Made by a program: the position numbers and the translations under genes. The notes under the pieces are model-generated. The model had not been told where the DNA came from, made no database searches, and saw nothing but the letters and a program-made list of their open reading frames with translations. 64,000 nt of DNA, from contig SWDT01000016.1 of assembly GCA_009193035.1 (NCBI GenBank), positions 558,001-622,000 of the forward strand, written 5' to 3'. The DNA is from Halicephalobus mephisto. Its lineage: Eukaryota > Nematoda > Chromadorea > Rhabditida > Panagrolaimidae. Within the stretch, counting starts at the first letter, position 1. Each line of letters begins with the position of its first letter. Positions 1 to 12,300 of the stretch are shown here, piece by piece.

Positions 1-2
1 TC

Positions 3-62
3 CTTACAATTGACAACCGTGCCTTTGCAGATTATGAAGTTAAAGAATTGAAATTGGAATGA
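3..62 (+). CDS. C-terminal end of an unidentified protein (partial)
   Basis: From base 3 a frame reads 19 codons, LTIDNRAFADYEVKELKLE, to a TGA at 60-62. The other two + frames close sooner or look less protein-like. The start lies outside the window. The peptide is too short to assign to a family. I infer a last exon from its charged, protein-like composition only, so it could be chance. Confidence 0.3.
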   Translation, partial: LTIDNRAFADYEVKELKLE

Positions 63-1068
63 TTTATATGAACTTATTTTGATTTAAAAATTGCAGTATC
101 CAGTAACCAAAGCAATCGTTTTTTGATAAAGAACTTTTTTGTCCAAGCTCAGTTACTTCCGAATCTAATCTTCACTTTCTTAACTGCATCACAGATTATT
201 CGTTGTTTGAAGATGTTGTTTGTTTTCTGGATTGGGGGAATTTTAAGTTTTCAGAGTACTGTATGAGGGATCATGACTCAGAAAGGGTCCCAAAGAGGTA
301 ACTTGACGACATTGTAGGTTTCGTTTTTGAAGGTTTCAAGATTATACATTGCTTTCAACAACAGAAATATACTTGAAACCGGCTTGGATGACTCCGGATT
401 TGGCTCATGATGAAGTCCACAAAATCTAAAAGTCTAAGAAAATTAACTGGTTGAAAATAAGTAGTACTGCCGTTGTCACATTCACTGATGTTAGAGGTAT
501 AGACGCAATTCGGAAGCCAATTTCTGTACTGAAGAATAAAAGTTAAAAATCCAGTCACTTTGTAGGGTTCATAAAAGAGGATAAACAAATATTATGCCAG
601 AACCTGGAGAAATTAAAAAAAGGAAAAGTGGTCTCGCAGCGATACTTGTTATTTGTGTAAATGCTGCAAAGTGACTTCCTCCTTTAAAATTCTATGAAGT
701 GCTTACTCAGTAAGATTCATCCACAGTTGATAAAACAATGATATTCTGAATCGCTGAATCAATGGCTTGACAGTGGTTCTGTAATCGACTTCTTCTACAT
801 ATTTGAAAATAAAAAAGCAAAGTTAAAAAATTATCTGAATTTTTATTATGGTTTCAGTAGATATTTCTGGAAAACAAATCTGTTTTCACAGGATTTCGCT
901 GGATTAGTCGGATCAGATATCTGATTCATCATCTTTGTTAAATAAAAACCGAAATTTGTTGAAACCTGTTTGATGATCACCTCAGGGAAACGGTATTTCG
1001 GATTTGTTTTCCATCAGGATTTCAGTGAAAAACTGAAATTTGTACATGGTGTATTTTTTGGAATTTTT

Positions 1069-1363
1069 TTGTACAAAATTAAGAAAAAATAAAATCAGCA
1101 TGGAAAAGTTCGAAAATATTAAAGCAATCTGCACAGAATAAACTTGCAAAAATACTTTTACACTATGAGGACATTCTTGTATTGATTTAAATTTTTATCA
1201 TAAAATTAGAAAAAAATTAAATCAATATAGAGGTCCTGGAATACAAAAATAGTCTGTGAAAAAAATTAGATATTTTTTTTGTTATAGAACATTCTTGTAT
1301 TGATTTAAATTTTTATCATAAAATTAGAAAAAAATAAAAACAACATGGGAAAGTGCCATAATG
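1069..1363. repeat. Three related ~45-75 bp repeat units
   Basis: The segments at 1169-1247 and 1287-1363 share a nearly identical core of about 50 bp (ACATTCTTGTATTGATTTAA, then an A/T-rich part). A weaker match lies at 1069-1112. The right ends resemble the left arm of the neighbouring inverted repeat at 1545-1668, so all may come from one element family. Confidence 0.6.
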
Positions 1364-1544
1364 CAAGAAATTACTTATAAAGGTTTCTTTTACTCACAAA
1401 AACGGTACCATGGTACACAATGTATAAATAAATTAAAACAGTTATGATGTATCGAATGCATTAAAGTTAATTTTTTGTACTTATATAGACTGCTCTTTCC
1501 ATTATAAAACGTTTCTCTACTGATGCACACTTTTTGTCGCGAAA

Positions 1545-1668
1545 TTAAAGAAATTCGAAATCGGTATAGGAAGGTCCCATAAGACGGGAAATTATTTTTA
1601 TGGGTCAGTCTCGTATGGGTCGTTTTTTGCGCTATGGGACCTTCCTATACCTATTTCAATTTCTTTAA
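1545..1668. repeat. Long inverted repeat (hairpin or MITE-like)
   Basis: The left arm 1545-1581 and right arm 1633-1668 are nearly perfect reverse complements over about 36 bp. The core is GGTATAGGAAGGTCCCATA. They are separated by about 50 bp that itself carries repeated TATGGGT motifs. The transcript would fold into a long hairpin. Confidence 0.75.
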
Positions 1669-1777
1669 ATTCAACATTGAATTAATCGAAATGTTAAATT
1701 ATATTTAGCGAATTATAGTTTTTGCAAAAATAGTTCAAAAACTAATTTATTTACTTGTAATGGTACTGTATTTACAA

Positions 1778-3794
1778 TCACATGGCCAGTTTAAGGATAA
1801 GTGCCAATCCTGCTGCTAATATAGCCCCTGCTGGGAATGTGATAACCCAGCTGGAGGCAATCTTCTGGATAACCTTCCAATCCACGTTGGCACCCGGTTT
1901 CACCATCCCTACCCCCACGACTGCCCCGACAACTGCATGTGTGGTCGAGATAGGGAGTCCTAGTTTACTCGCGATCATGGCTGTGGAAGCAGCTCCGAAT
2001 TCGACGATGAATCCATTGGCAGGATCCACTTGGGACACATCGTCTCCAATCGTCTTGATGACTCTGTGTCCGAAAAGCCAAAGACCTACACAGACAGAAA
2101 AAGTGCCGTAGATGAACATGTAGATCGAGACCGGGGCTGTTTGGTGGACGTTCAGGTCGTTGTAGATAGAAAGTAAGGCGATGAGAGGGGCGATGGGGTT
2201 ACTGAAATCAGATGATAATCGCCGAAATACATACGTAACTAACCTGACATCGTTGGCGCCATGGGCAAACCCGGCAAAACAAGCAGTAAAAACTTGTAGA
2301 GGAGTGAACATCATCAAAGTCATCTGATCTTCTTCTCTATTAGCATCCGGGATTAACCAATTCCAGAAGCCACTCCAGGAAGGTTCGAATTTCTGGTGTC
2401 GAGGATTCTCAGAAGACTTTAGACCACCTTGATGAGGAACATTTTTCGTTCCTGGATTCATTATTTGCAAATTATTCTGAGATCCATATTTTTCGTTCAA
2501 CCATTTTTTCAACCAAGGCTTCAGACCAAATTGAACTATGAGAGCCGCGGTGAATCCGATGACCGCTGCTGCGACGAGAGTCACCGGGATCGGAAAAACT
2601 GGGATCCCGAACAGCTTTGATCCGCTCATGAGGATGATGAACGAGTTCACAAAGAAAACGAGGAAGAAAAATACCGGCAGAAGGAGGAATCCGCATTTCA
2701 GAGGATTCGACCGTCTGAGAATCACGAAATCCAAAATAAGGTACATTATCAAGGCAATGATCCCTGACAGTATTGGGGAAACAATCCAGGAAGAAGCTAA
2801 AAAGTAAAAGTCAACCATAATTGTAAAAACGAGAAATATGTTGTTGAAAAATATCCTGATAAAAATTTTTTGGAAATTTCTGATTTTGTTTCAGACAGTT
2901 CCAAAATTTTTAGATTCTGGAAGATTCTAGAAACTCATCCAAGTTTTAGAAGCCTTTGTAAAATTCCAAAAACTAGAAATTTTAATCAAATTCTAATAAC
3001 AATTAAAAAATAAATTTCAAAATGAATGCTGATCGCTAAATTTTGTTTGGGACCATTCATTTGATTTTGTAAATTATTTTTAAAATCCTCGGAATGAAGT
3101 TCACCAATATTCCAGGAGTTTAACATGAAAATGATCTCCAGGAATTGTCACAGATGAACAACTGGAGGAAGTTTTTAAAACAAAAATGAAAGATAATTTA
3201 TAAAAATGAATGAATGGTCCTGAAGCGATATCCAGCAACTCTGTTAGTCTACTTTTTAAGAATTTTCAACATTTTTAAGTTTAACATGTTATTACCGATT
3301 TTAGCTACTGTGAACCAGTGGATCCCGTGGAATCCTTTCATCAACACACTGAATCCGATTGTGGCCCCCACGATACTGTGTGTAGAAGAAACCGGTAACT
3401 TGAAGATCGTCGCGATCACCAACCAGCTACTGGAACCTCCTAAGATCGCGAGTTGACCGAGCATAAGTACCTTGGGTTCGTCGGCGTAGAGATCCACATC
3501 GATGATCCCCTTCCGGATGGTTGTAGCCACATTATACCCCAATGCAAGGGCCCCTAGGGTCTCCATGATCGAAGCCAGGATGTAGGCTTGTCTTATGGTT
3601 AACACCTTCGAACCGACAGAAGTCCCGAAGGCATTGGCGACGTCGTTAGCCCCCATGGCTCCCCCCAGGAGGAACGCGAGGATGAACCCGACAATGACAG
3701 CCCATAAGTAATAAGAATGGAAATCCACCAAATCCGGGATGATGGAAGTAGTTGAAGAAAGCAAAGAAGATGCTGTAGAAGACAAAATGTCCAT
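1778..3794 (-). CDS. Sodium-dependent phosphate transporter, PiT/SLC20 family
   Basis: Three exons (3296-3794, 2244-2796, 1778-2201) join in frame to a 491-residue protein. The family symports inorganic phosphate with sodium across the plasma membrane. Both PiT repeats are visible. The N-terminal one carries GANDVANAFGTSVGSK (about residues 45-60) and SSTHSIVGA. The C-terminal one carries GFAHGANDVSNPIAPL, which is restored only when the 42-bp intron 2202-2243 is removed, and STTHAVVGA. Hydrophobic segments flank both repeats, with a hydrophilic loop between them as expected for SLC20. The start is the ATG at 3794. An in-frame TTG extends upstream but is less likely. Length is a little below the roughly 500-680 residues usual for metazoan members. 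It belongs with the C. elegans pitr genes; which one cannot be told. Confidence 0.93.
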
Positions 3795-5196
3795 GTCGTC
3801 GACAATAAACAAGAAATTTTTAAAAAATAAGTATTTTTAATTTTTTTTTCTTTAACGTTCACTGAAAAATCACCGATTCCAAGCCCACTTCTTGTTGGCC
3901 GAATACATAGTGTTTTTTTTAAAAAACAGAAGGCAATTTTCAGTCATTTGATCAGAATCGAACTCTTCCATTGCCACCGATCACACCTACGCTTCACTCC
4001 ATTCCTTTCACTTTCCCAATTTTTCAGAAGTCTTCATGTAGGGCTGGTCTCTCGGTGTTATACAAATTCACTAATTTGTTTTTAAAGAAAATTCAATTCA
4101 ATGAATATTTTTCATTTTTATAGTTTTTTTGCAACTTCTGGGGTATCGTAGTGATTTTTTTCGAAAATCTTTATAAAATAGAATTTGATATAATTTACAT
4201 TATCTTCTACACAAAAAAGCATAATTTTTGATGCAGTAATGAATACAAATCGTCAATTCTAAGTTACAATTTTCGTCACAGATGTCAAATATTGATAAAA
4301 AATGTGACAATTATGTTACATTTTGCAATTTTTATAAAACAAAAAAGTCACACTTTTTGTGTGTAGGATACAACTAACAAGATCTTTCTCGTGATGGATT
4401 TTATGTCAAAATAAATAAATTTCACAAAATTGTACAGGAAAAACAATTTCAACTGCAAACTTGTTTTTCGAAATTGTTCATTTTTAAAATTTTTTACGTC
4501 ATTTTTCATTCGTCTTGATTTCATCGGTATTTGATCATATGTTCGATTCTGCCTCTGTCGAAGTCCAATAAAACAGTTTTGTCATTAACGATTACTGATA
4601 AAAAACCATCGAGACTTCTGTCAGACTTATTTACAGTCATAACTTTTCCAGAATTTTATTCAAATTTGAACATAGAATTCTGATTTGATGACAAGCAGAA
4701 AGTGACTGATTTTATAGTTTGTTTTTTTGTATGTCTTATTGTATTTATCATCAATTTCAATAGAAACTCAGGGATTGGCTAGATAACAAGAAATTGAATG
4801 GTACCAACGTTTATGACGGTTTTATTTGATTTTCAACTACGGGTTTTGAATGACGTAATTGTAGTTCAATTATCTTTCTTAACGAGGCCGACACTCCGTT
4901 GACTTTGACTTTACGGATCTAGTCTTCGACAGAAAAGTTAATCCTGCAATCAAGTACAGTATCAGAATCTTAAAAATATTGCTTGTAAATATTTTTGAAT
5001 TTTATTCAAAAAAATTCAATTTTTTAAAGGTCAAAAACCAAAGGTCGAACAAAACTAGTAACAATTTTTCAATCGACTTCACAATACAGCCTCGATATTT
5101 TCGAATTTAAAATTCACTTTGAATTTTTGTTTTTTATTCAAAAAATATTTTCCTTAAAAATAATGCACCCGTAAAATGTCAACATCAACAAGGTTA
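3795..5196. other. Intergenic region, upstream of the phosphate transporter
   Basis: No coding frame with splice support is seen. The only notable feature is a dispersed repeat at about 4243-4365 that recurs at 50670-50785. The phosphate transporter promoter should lie at the left edge and the 3' UTR of the four-pass membrane protein at the right edge. Confidence 0.5.
4243..4365. repeat. Dispersed repeat, copy 1 of 2
   Basis: This stretch (TTACAATTTTCGTCAC, AAATGTGAC, GTTACATT, TGCAATTTTTA in order) recurs in the same orientation and spacing at 50670-50785. The two copies differ at scattered positions. No open frame is shared. Confidence 0.7.
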
Positions 5197-7385
5197 TCAT
5201 TGAGGACTCGATCCAACAACTTGTTCATAAGTCGGTAATTTTTGATCATCGATTACTGTACTTCCAGAAATGGTGGCTATATCGTCGTAGAAAGGCGGTG
5301 GGGGTAGTGGAGGGGGAGCTGGGAAAACTGCTCTTTCATTGGGAATTCTGGTGACGTAAACAGGGGAACTTCGGATGTGTCTGTGAGCATTCCTTCTTCG
5401 AGGGCTGTAAATTTTAATTTTTATAAATATTTTAAAAATAGAAATACATACACTCTTTCTGTATTCGCTCCTCTGACATTCGGAAGTTTGGGTTCACAGA
5501 ATCCCCAGAGAATTGTCGGTAATCGCAAAATGAGGGCGATTGTGGCTCCGAAGAAGAAGTAGAGCTCCATGCTGCATTCTTCTGGAAAAAGATATTGGAC
5601 CAGATTTTAGGGGATTACAGGAAACCAAAAAAAACTAAAATCAGGATGGCTTCCGGAAGTTCAACGCAGTTTTAAAATTAAACATATTGTTGGCAAATTA
5701 GAAATGGGGATTATTGCGAAATTGTCTTAGAAAAATTTGGAAGTTTCAGATGGCTCCAGAAATTTCTATGGAATTTTAGGAAATTGGGAAATTCGAGATT
5801 CTGGAAAAGTTTATAAAGTTCTGGAAATTTCTACGAGATTCCAAAAAGTTGCAGAAATTTTTGTTAGAATCTGGAAAGTTTGGAAAATTTATGAAATTCT
5901 AGGAAACTTTTCCATTTTGAAAAATTTCAGACTTTCAATGAATTCTGAAAGTTTCTAAAAGTTTCTACAGTATTATAGATATTTTCAGAAACTGGTAAAT
6001 TTTCAAAGACTAGGATTTTTTAGATTCTGGAAAGTTTTCTAAGATTACAGAAACCCTCACAGTATTCCAAAAAACTCCAGAATCTTTTATTAAATTATTA
6101 AATATCGTAAAAATTTCAAAAAATTTTGATTTTTCTATTTCAAAGTTAAAAATTAAAAACCAATTTTCTTTAATTTTTAACCTCAAGAACTTCATCGTCA
6201 AAAACGAATTTAACAAGAATTTTAAAATTGCAAAAAACGTTGTCCTTCATTGTTTTGTTTGTTTTTAAAATGAGTCATCATGTATAAAAACATTTAAAAT
6301 TCGTACTCATCGATTTTATAGTACGATTTTTATAGAAAAATCCCGTACAAGAGTTTGTATTTTCAAATTCACTTTAATCCAAAAAATAATTTCTAAATCC
6401 TTCACGGATTAAAATACCACGGAAGCTTCTGGAACAAATAAGGATTTAATGGAACATTTCGGAATTCAGAACATTGTGGAGGTTTTTAGAATCTTACAGA
6501 ATCCAGGAGAAGCTTCTGGAAGTTTTTAGGATTCTGCAGGACTTTAAAGAAACATATTAATTTTGAGAAAGTAGTGGAAATTTTCGAAGATTTTAAAGAT
6601 CTTATGGAAGTTATTGAAGTCTTCCAGAATTTTATGAAAACATTTAGAGTATTTCAGAATTCATAAAAAACCCCGAAATATTTTTAAAATGCTATGAAAG
6701 ATTCTCTAACTTTTCAGAATCTCCTGGGAGCTTTCAAAATTCCATAAAAATTCATAAAGTTTTTTGAAACGGAAAATCCTGAAGATTTTTATAAATTTTC
6801 TCAATTTCATGAGGATAAAAATTTCAGTTTTATAATATTCTGATTTAAAAATAGTAAAAAATAGGATTTTTGTATCCAACGACAATTTAAATGAAAAAAT
6901 TAAAACTTCAATTTTATTTTCGAAACTATGTGATTTTTAAAATGCAGGATCTACTTTGAGTAATTTTCGAAACCGAACTTACTGTCCATGTTTATGTACC
7001 CGTCTTGATGAGGACTAGTGACGTTGTTGTAGTCACATATGATATTAGGTCCTTTGGAAGCCACCTCGGCTCCAGTGACGATTCCATAAATGGAGAAAAT
7101 CAGCTGCAAAATTAACAAAAATCCGCAAATAATGGCGATCGAAACATAGCCTTTGAGCATTTCTTGTAATCCGATGCGTTTTTTCTGTTGATATAAGTAA
7201 ATCAATAAAGCCAAAATGTGGACTATGATGCAAGTCACATGGTAGCCGATGGCAAAATATGATAGAGTTCTTGGAAAACTATATAGACTGATTCCGAATC
7301 CAATAGTTAATCCAATCGGAACAAGTAAAATCGAAATTAATAAACAACCGCCGACGAACATTGTACATGCCATGGTGAAACTCAT
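5197..7385 (-). CDS. Small four-pass membrane protein with proline-rich tail
   Basis: Three exons (6983-7385, 5452-5581, 5197-5404) splice in frame to 246 residues. Exon 1 starts at the ATG at 7385 and encodes three hydrophobic segments (about residues 8-32, 40-64 and 78-105) followed by a loop containing an N-glycosylation sequon. Exon 2 encodes a fourth segment after MELYFFFG. Exon 3 is a cytoplasmic-type tail, basic at first, then PAPPPLPPPPFYDDIAT, ending LPTYEQVVGSSPQ. The LPTYEQV end resembles the PPxY-like tails that recruit WW-domain ubiquitin ligases, but that is inference. The architecture recalls tetraspanning proteins of the LAPTM/MARVEL kind, yet I see no diagnostic family motif. 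Intron 1 (5582-6982) is long and full of TTC/GAA repeats. Confidence 0.72.
5740..6790. repeat. Degenerate TTCTGGAA/TTCCAGAA-rich repeat tracts in intron
   Basis: Within intron 1 of the four-pass membrane gene, 5740-6080 and 6440-6790 consist of degenerate short repeats built around ATTCTGGAAA, TTCCAGAAT and AATTTCTA. Inverted TTC and GAA triplets at 5-bp spacing recur, resembling heat-shock elements. Similar tracts occur at 45930-46700 and 48640-49400. Confidence 0.6.
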
Positions 7386-9339
7386 CGTGATTTTGAAGAA
7401 AATTGATTAATCATGTGAAAATGGACAGTTAGCTGCTTTCCCTGTTCCTTTGGCCCTGATAACGGATGGAGGGTGACATGACTGGTACTCTGTGCTTTTT
7501 GACGGAAGAAATAAAAACAAATTTGATTTTTGTTTACTTTTGAGAGAAATTTGCGGAAAACTGATCACTTAGATGTGATTTCTTCACTGAGGTATTTAAG
7601 TTTAATCACGGTGGAGTCTAGGAATGGGAGGTTTTCTGTCAATATTAGCAATGTCATGAGTCGATATCCTCACCTTCACTTTGAAGCATTGAGTTCGAAC
7701 ACCGCAGGTCTGCAGTCAACTCCCACCGCGGAAATCCTGAAATTCACTGCAAATTTATTAATTCTCAGTTTTTAATGACTTTTAACATCAATTCTATGAT
7801 GTGAAGGAAATCTAAAAGTTCAAATACTTTCAAAATTGTTTTTTGTTGTTTTTTCTTATTATTGAAAAAATCTTTGTTATGAAGTAAATCTATAGTAGGA
7901 AAATATCACGTTAATCGGTTCCTTGGAAAAAACATAGACCACGTTAAAGCCTCTGATAAGACGTGTTGCTGAGTCCAAAATCAACTTCCAATACGAAATC
8001 CCCTGATGACCAAACTGGGGTCGTTCGTTCTCAATTGGGAGTAAAATTCGGCGCGAAAAGTAACTTGACGATTGAACAAAGTCCAACAGAATTAATGATC
8101 AATTTTTCCCTGTTCTCTATCCCTATTGGAAACGTGTTTACCGTGAGATAAAGTCATGACGGAAAAATATCTGGTCGATTAAGTCCCGAAGTAGCACACG
8201 AGATACACTACAGTCCATGACGGAGGACATTGTTGAAATACTTATCTAAGTTTCTTACTTTAGTTATTTTCAAAATTGAAATCCTTAATTTTTGAAGATT
8301 TATTATAAAATAAATTTACAACAGAAAAATATTCAATCTACAAAGTTCAAAAATAGTAGATAATCGAAGTTATTATTCAAATTTTTATGTTTTTTATTTT
8401 AATTATTTTCAAAATTGACATTTTTAATTTTTGAGGATTTATTATAAAATAAATTTACAACAGAAAAATATCCAATCGAGAAAATTCGAAAATGACAATC
8501 GATCGAGGACATTAAAGTAGTCAGATTTTAATTGTTTTCAAAATCAATATCCATTATCCCTAGAGATTTACTATGGAATAAATTCAAAGTAAAAGGTATC
8601 CAGTCGATCAAATCTTATGAAACATGAAATCCACCAAAGTCCGTGACCGAGGACATTGTTGAAACACTTATCTCGACTTTTAAGTATTCACGAAATCAAT
8701 ATCCATTATTCCTATAAACACAAAAAAATCATAAAATTCTACCAATATCCAGATACACTACTCTATGAAATTCCTAACTTTGAACATTTGTGACTTTATT
8801 TGTTGGAAAATTTTTTGAAGTTGTTTATCATAAACAACAACAAAGTGATTTAATGTCATCAATTTTTGATTTTTGAATTTCGTACTATTTTTAATATTTG
8901 ATTTTTTGATCAATAACGAGATTTTAAAAGATTCAAAGTTATAACATCGTCCAAAATTGAAAAACGATTCAATAAAAATATAAATCAAAAAGGACATAAA
9001 CCAAAATACCAATAAAAAAATACATAAAAAATAAAAAATATTCGTCGCGGAACTAGTATATACTAATTCATCTTTTTATATAAATTAATAAATTTCAATT
9101 TTTTAAAAAACCAAAATTTTGCAAAATATTAAAAACTCATTTAAAAAAACCAAATTTTGGTTTGTCACGGCTGAATTAATTCCTCAATCAACACCTTGGT
9201 TACTAATCCTTTAAAGCCAATAAAAAAGTCCTCTGGAGTATGTTATTACTTTATTAACCATTTTTACATTACCCAATATCCATAAATAAGGCAATATTTA
9301 GTAGAACCCGACTATCCAAAAGCACTGACTCATCTACAT
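7386..9339. other. Intergenic region with a tandem array
   Basis: No gene is supported. Open frames at 7877-8151 on both strands lack splice context. The stretch 8150-8765 is a degenerate tandem array (separate entry). TTTATT at 9250-9255 is a plausible AATAAA signal on the - strand for the NBAS homologue. Confidence 0.5.
8150..8765. repeat. Degenerate tandem array, ~130-140 bp period
   Basis: Units containing ATTTTCAAAATTGA and ATTTATTATAAAATAAAT begin near 8266, 8404, 8534 and 8686. A second unit part, GAGGACATTGTTGAAA, appears near 8222 and 8649. The first two units are closest to each other and the outer ones have diverged. Confidence 0.7.
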
Positions 9340-12300
9340 TCACTTCTTCTGTCTTCTTCTCAAAACTAAACTTTGACTATCTTGACGATCATCGAACAGT
9401 CTCTCTCCATATGGTCCTTCATCAATTTCTCGTTGCGGACTATTTCTGACAACTAAAGATTCACCTTCATGCTCTTGAACTTCTGATTCATGATCAGATT
9501 CAGGTTTCCTTGGTGACATTTTCGAGCTGACGGGTTTTCTTTTCGGTTTCGTCTCTGTCGATTTAGAAACCCTAGTTTCTGCAATTCTTATTTCTTCTGA
9601 ATTAGGGACTTTTGATGCTTTTATTTTCTTCACTTTTGGTTCTTCTTTTACCACAGGTCTTACTTCTTCTTTCGGCATAGGTTTCTCTTCTTTTACAATT
9701 GGTTCATCTTCAACTTCATCTCCACCAAGTTCCAGAAGGACTTCTGTCGGGATTGTTTCCAGAACTTTTATAGAAACTTTATCACCACCTTCTTCAATTA
9801 TTCTTCTTAACCCCGCAGCAATAGTGTTCAAAAACTCATTCTTAGCCCATGATCGAGTTCCTTCATCATCCAAAGTTGCAGTCGTCACAGCAAGAGTTGC
9901 AGAAATCGGAGCCCATTTCTTGGCTTGGTCAATTAATTCCCCACCTTCAGGGACTACATCTGAGAATTTTGTCAATCGATGAAAATACCTAATATCAGCA
10001 TACAACGGATCCAGATGAAGTTCATCATCTTCAATAATCACAGGTTTCTCTTCTGATTTTAACAGTAACGGATCTACCAAGTTGTCTCGAATCTTTGTAA
10101 ATGTCGCAGATACTTGATTAGCAGAGGAACTCGAATGTTTGTCGCCTTTTTCTGATTGAAGATCTTTCTTGAAGTCTTTCAGATAATCAGAAAGTAAGTG
10201 TATTTCTTCAGAAGGGCAATTCAATATCATACAAGTCAACAACTCTTCATGTAACTGAAATTACTCTGTTAGGAAAATCAACAAAAAGACTTGCAATTTT
10301 TTCTACTCTTAGATGCATCACTTTTAGTATAGTCAAAAAATTATAACATTCGAACATAGAATTTACCGATCTTTAAGTACTTTATCACATGTCAATATTC
10401 CTATTTCTATGAATTTATTCTACGTAACTTCCCAGCTTATTAAAATCAGAAATTCTATTTCTACTCCTGTAATTTCTGAATATTAACCTACTTCCATTGA
10501 ATTGTAGTTTAATTATTATCCAGTAACCAAAATATAGTAATTTAAATTCTATAAGGCATACTGTGATTTCCCTGCTATTATATTGTATATAAGACAATTC
10601 CAAAAAACTCACGTTTCGCCACTTCCCAGTTGTCAAAATCTCCTTGCAAACATTAAAGATAACTGGCATATCCTTAGAGATAGAATTCAATTTCTTGATA
10701 TACTTTTCAACAGTTGCATAATCATCTGCTTTCATAGCCTCTACAGTACAATAAGCCATCGCTTTCGCCACTGGAGGTTTCAATCCCAAAAATTTCGACA
10801 ATTCAGCAATTTTCTTTACCTGCTTGTAATTCTTGTTAATAGCTATAGTTTCTTGAAGAATTAATTCAGGTTCACAAAAACGAAAAGTAGCCGGCATTCG
10901 AGGAGATCCCAATTCTAAACAAAGATCAGTCAATTCAATCAAATCTTTTTGTTTCTTCAATTTCTCTGAAGTTTGTTGATTTGCCGGAATCAGTGTCAAA
11001 ACATCCCTTGCTAGAACCAAGTTCTGATCCGTCCGATTAGGCAACGCTCGATCTAGGAATTCTACACTCTTATTTAAGAGCAAATCCTGCCATTCACTAA
11101 AAAACTACAATAATAAAATTGTTATTAAAAACAAACTTACTCCATAGACAATTTCTTTTCATCTTTAGAAGCCATGTCAATGCATAAATGAAACGGAAAT
11201 CCGAGAAATCTTTCATTAGCCAATTTAGACAACAATTCCGAAGCAAAAATTCTTGTAATATTTTTACTTTCTATCAATCCATCAAATAAAAGTTTTTGAA
11301 GCTTTTTCATTGCATCTAGGATCATAATATAATTAAGCTCAGGTTCCTTGAAAGTCACTTTGAGAAATCTCAACAAAATCTGTTCTACCAATTCATCCGA
11401 AGTTCTTGCATCATACAAATGAGAAAATTGTGGTTCATATCCATAATCTACACATACTTGAAGAGCTTCAGAAATTTGTTCTTCAAATTCAAATTTTTCC
11501 ATTGTACAAATCAACGGAGGTCCAACCAAAGAAGATTCAACAAAACAAGCTGTCAAAAGATCTTTCGAAACATACTTTGGTCTTACTGCAAAAAGAGCAT
11601 GAAGAAGTCCAAAATTATTCTGAGAAAACTTCTGGACAATAAACAGGACATCATTAGCAGCAGATTCTGGATGAAATTCCTCAAAAATCTCCACAATTTT
11701 CGTTATGTTATCTCGGATTTGAGATTCCTTCATCTAAAACCGAAATTCATATGATTACTGTAGGAAAATACTTACGTGTTTAATTATGGCATTTCTCAAA
11801 GATCCAGAATCCAATTTGAGAAATTTACCAAAGGTTAAAGCCACAGCAGAAGAAAAAACTACAAAATCCTTGTAGAAATTAAATCTTGTCAATAATGTTT
11901 TCAATTCAGTAAATCCACGATCAATGGCCAAATGAAGAAGAGAAGTCACATTATCCAGAAGGCCTGTATTATCATCAATAAGATTCACTCGTTCAGTACA
12001 CCAGTCAATGAAGAACTTTACTGGATCGGATTTTGTTCTAGAAATGATGTACTTGGAACATTCTTGTTCTGCAAATTCCAGAGGAAATACTTCTGTTTCT
12101 TCAAAGATCGTTCCTTCCAGAGCAAACTTTCTATCGGAACCTGTAGATCTCCACGGGAATATCCGTTCGTACTTTAAAACAGAAATAGCTTCAGGAATCA
12201 GCGAAAGAATGACAACAATATAGTTTTTCAATTTCTCACTGTGAAGATCCACGAATTTCACCAACATGTCCAAATTGGATTCCTCGGCAAAGTGAAGAGC

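Larger units (their letters stand above)
63..1777. other. Intergenic region with AT-rich repeats
   Basis: No gene is supported here. A - strand frame at 355-588 is open for 77 codons and looks protein-like (one Trp, several Cys, hydrophobic start). However, it has no ATG and the nearest acceptor leads into a stop, so it may be a decayed exon. The right part holds related repeat units (1069-1112, 1169-1247, 1287-1363) and a long inverted repeat (1545-1668). A TTTATT at 1746-1751 is the likely AATAAA signal of the phosphate transporter on the - strand. Confidence 0.5.

Noticed and set aside
355..588. 77-codon - strand open frame at the left edge
   Set aside because: No ATG, the nearest upstream acceptor runs into an in-frame stop, and no downstream exon fits. 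At most it is a decayed exon.
1782..2807. + strand frames across the phosphate transporter
   Set aside because: They are shadows of the - strand PiT exons, which carry the family motifs and correct splice sites.
3950..4560. Segments resembling tRNA B-boxes (GTTCGATTCT)
   Set aside because: No cloverleaf or A-box could be matched around them. I found no credible tRNA or rRNA gene in the window.
7877..8151. Overlapping open frames on both strands
   Set aside because: Neither has a motif, splice context or a partner exon.
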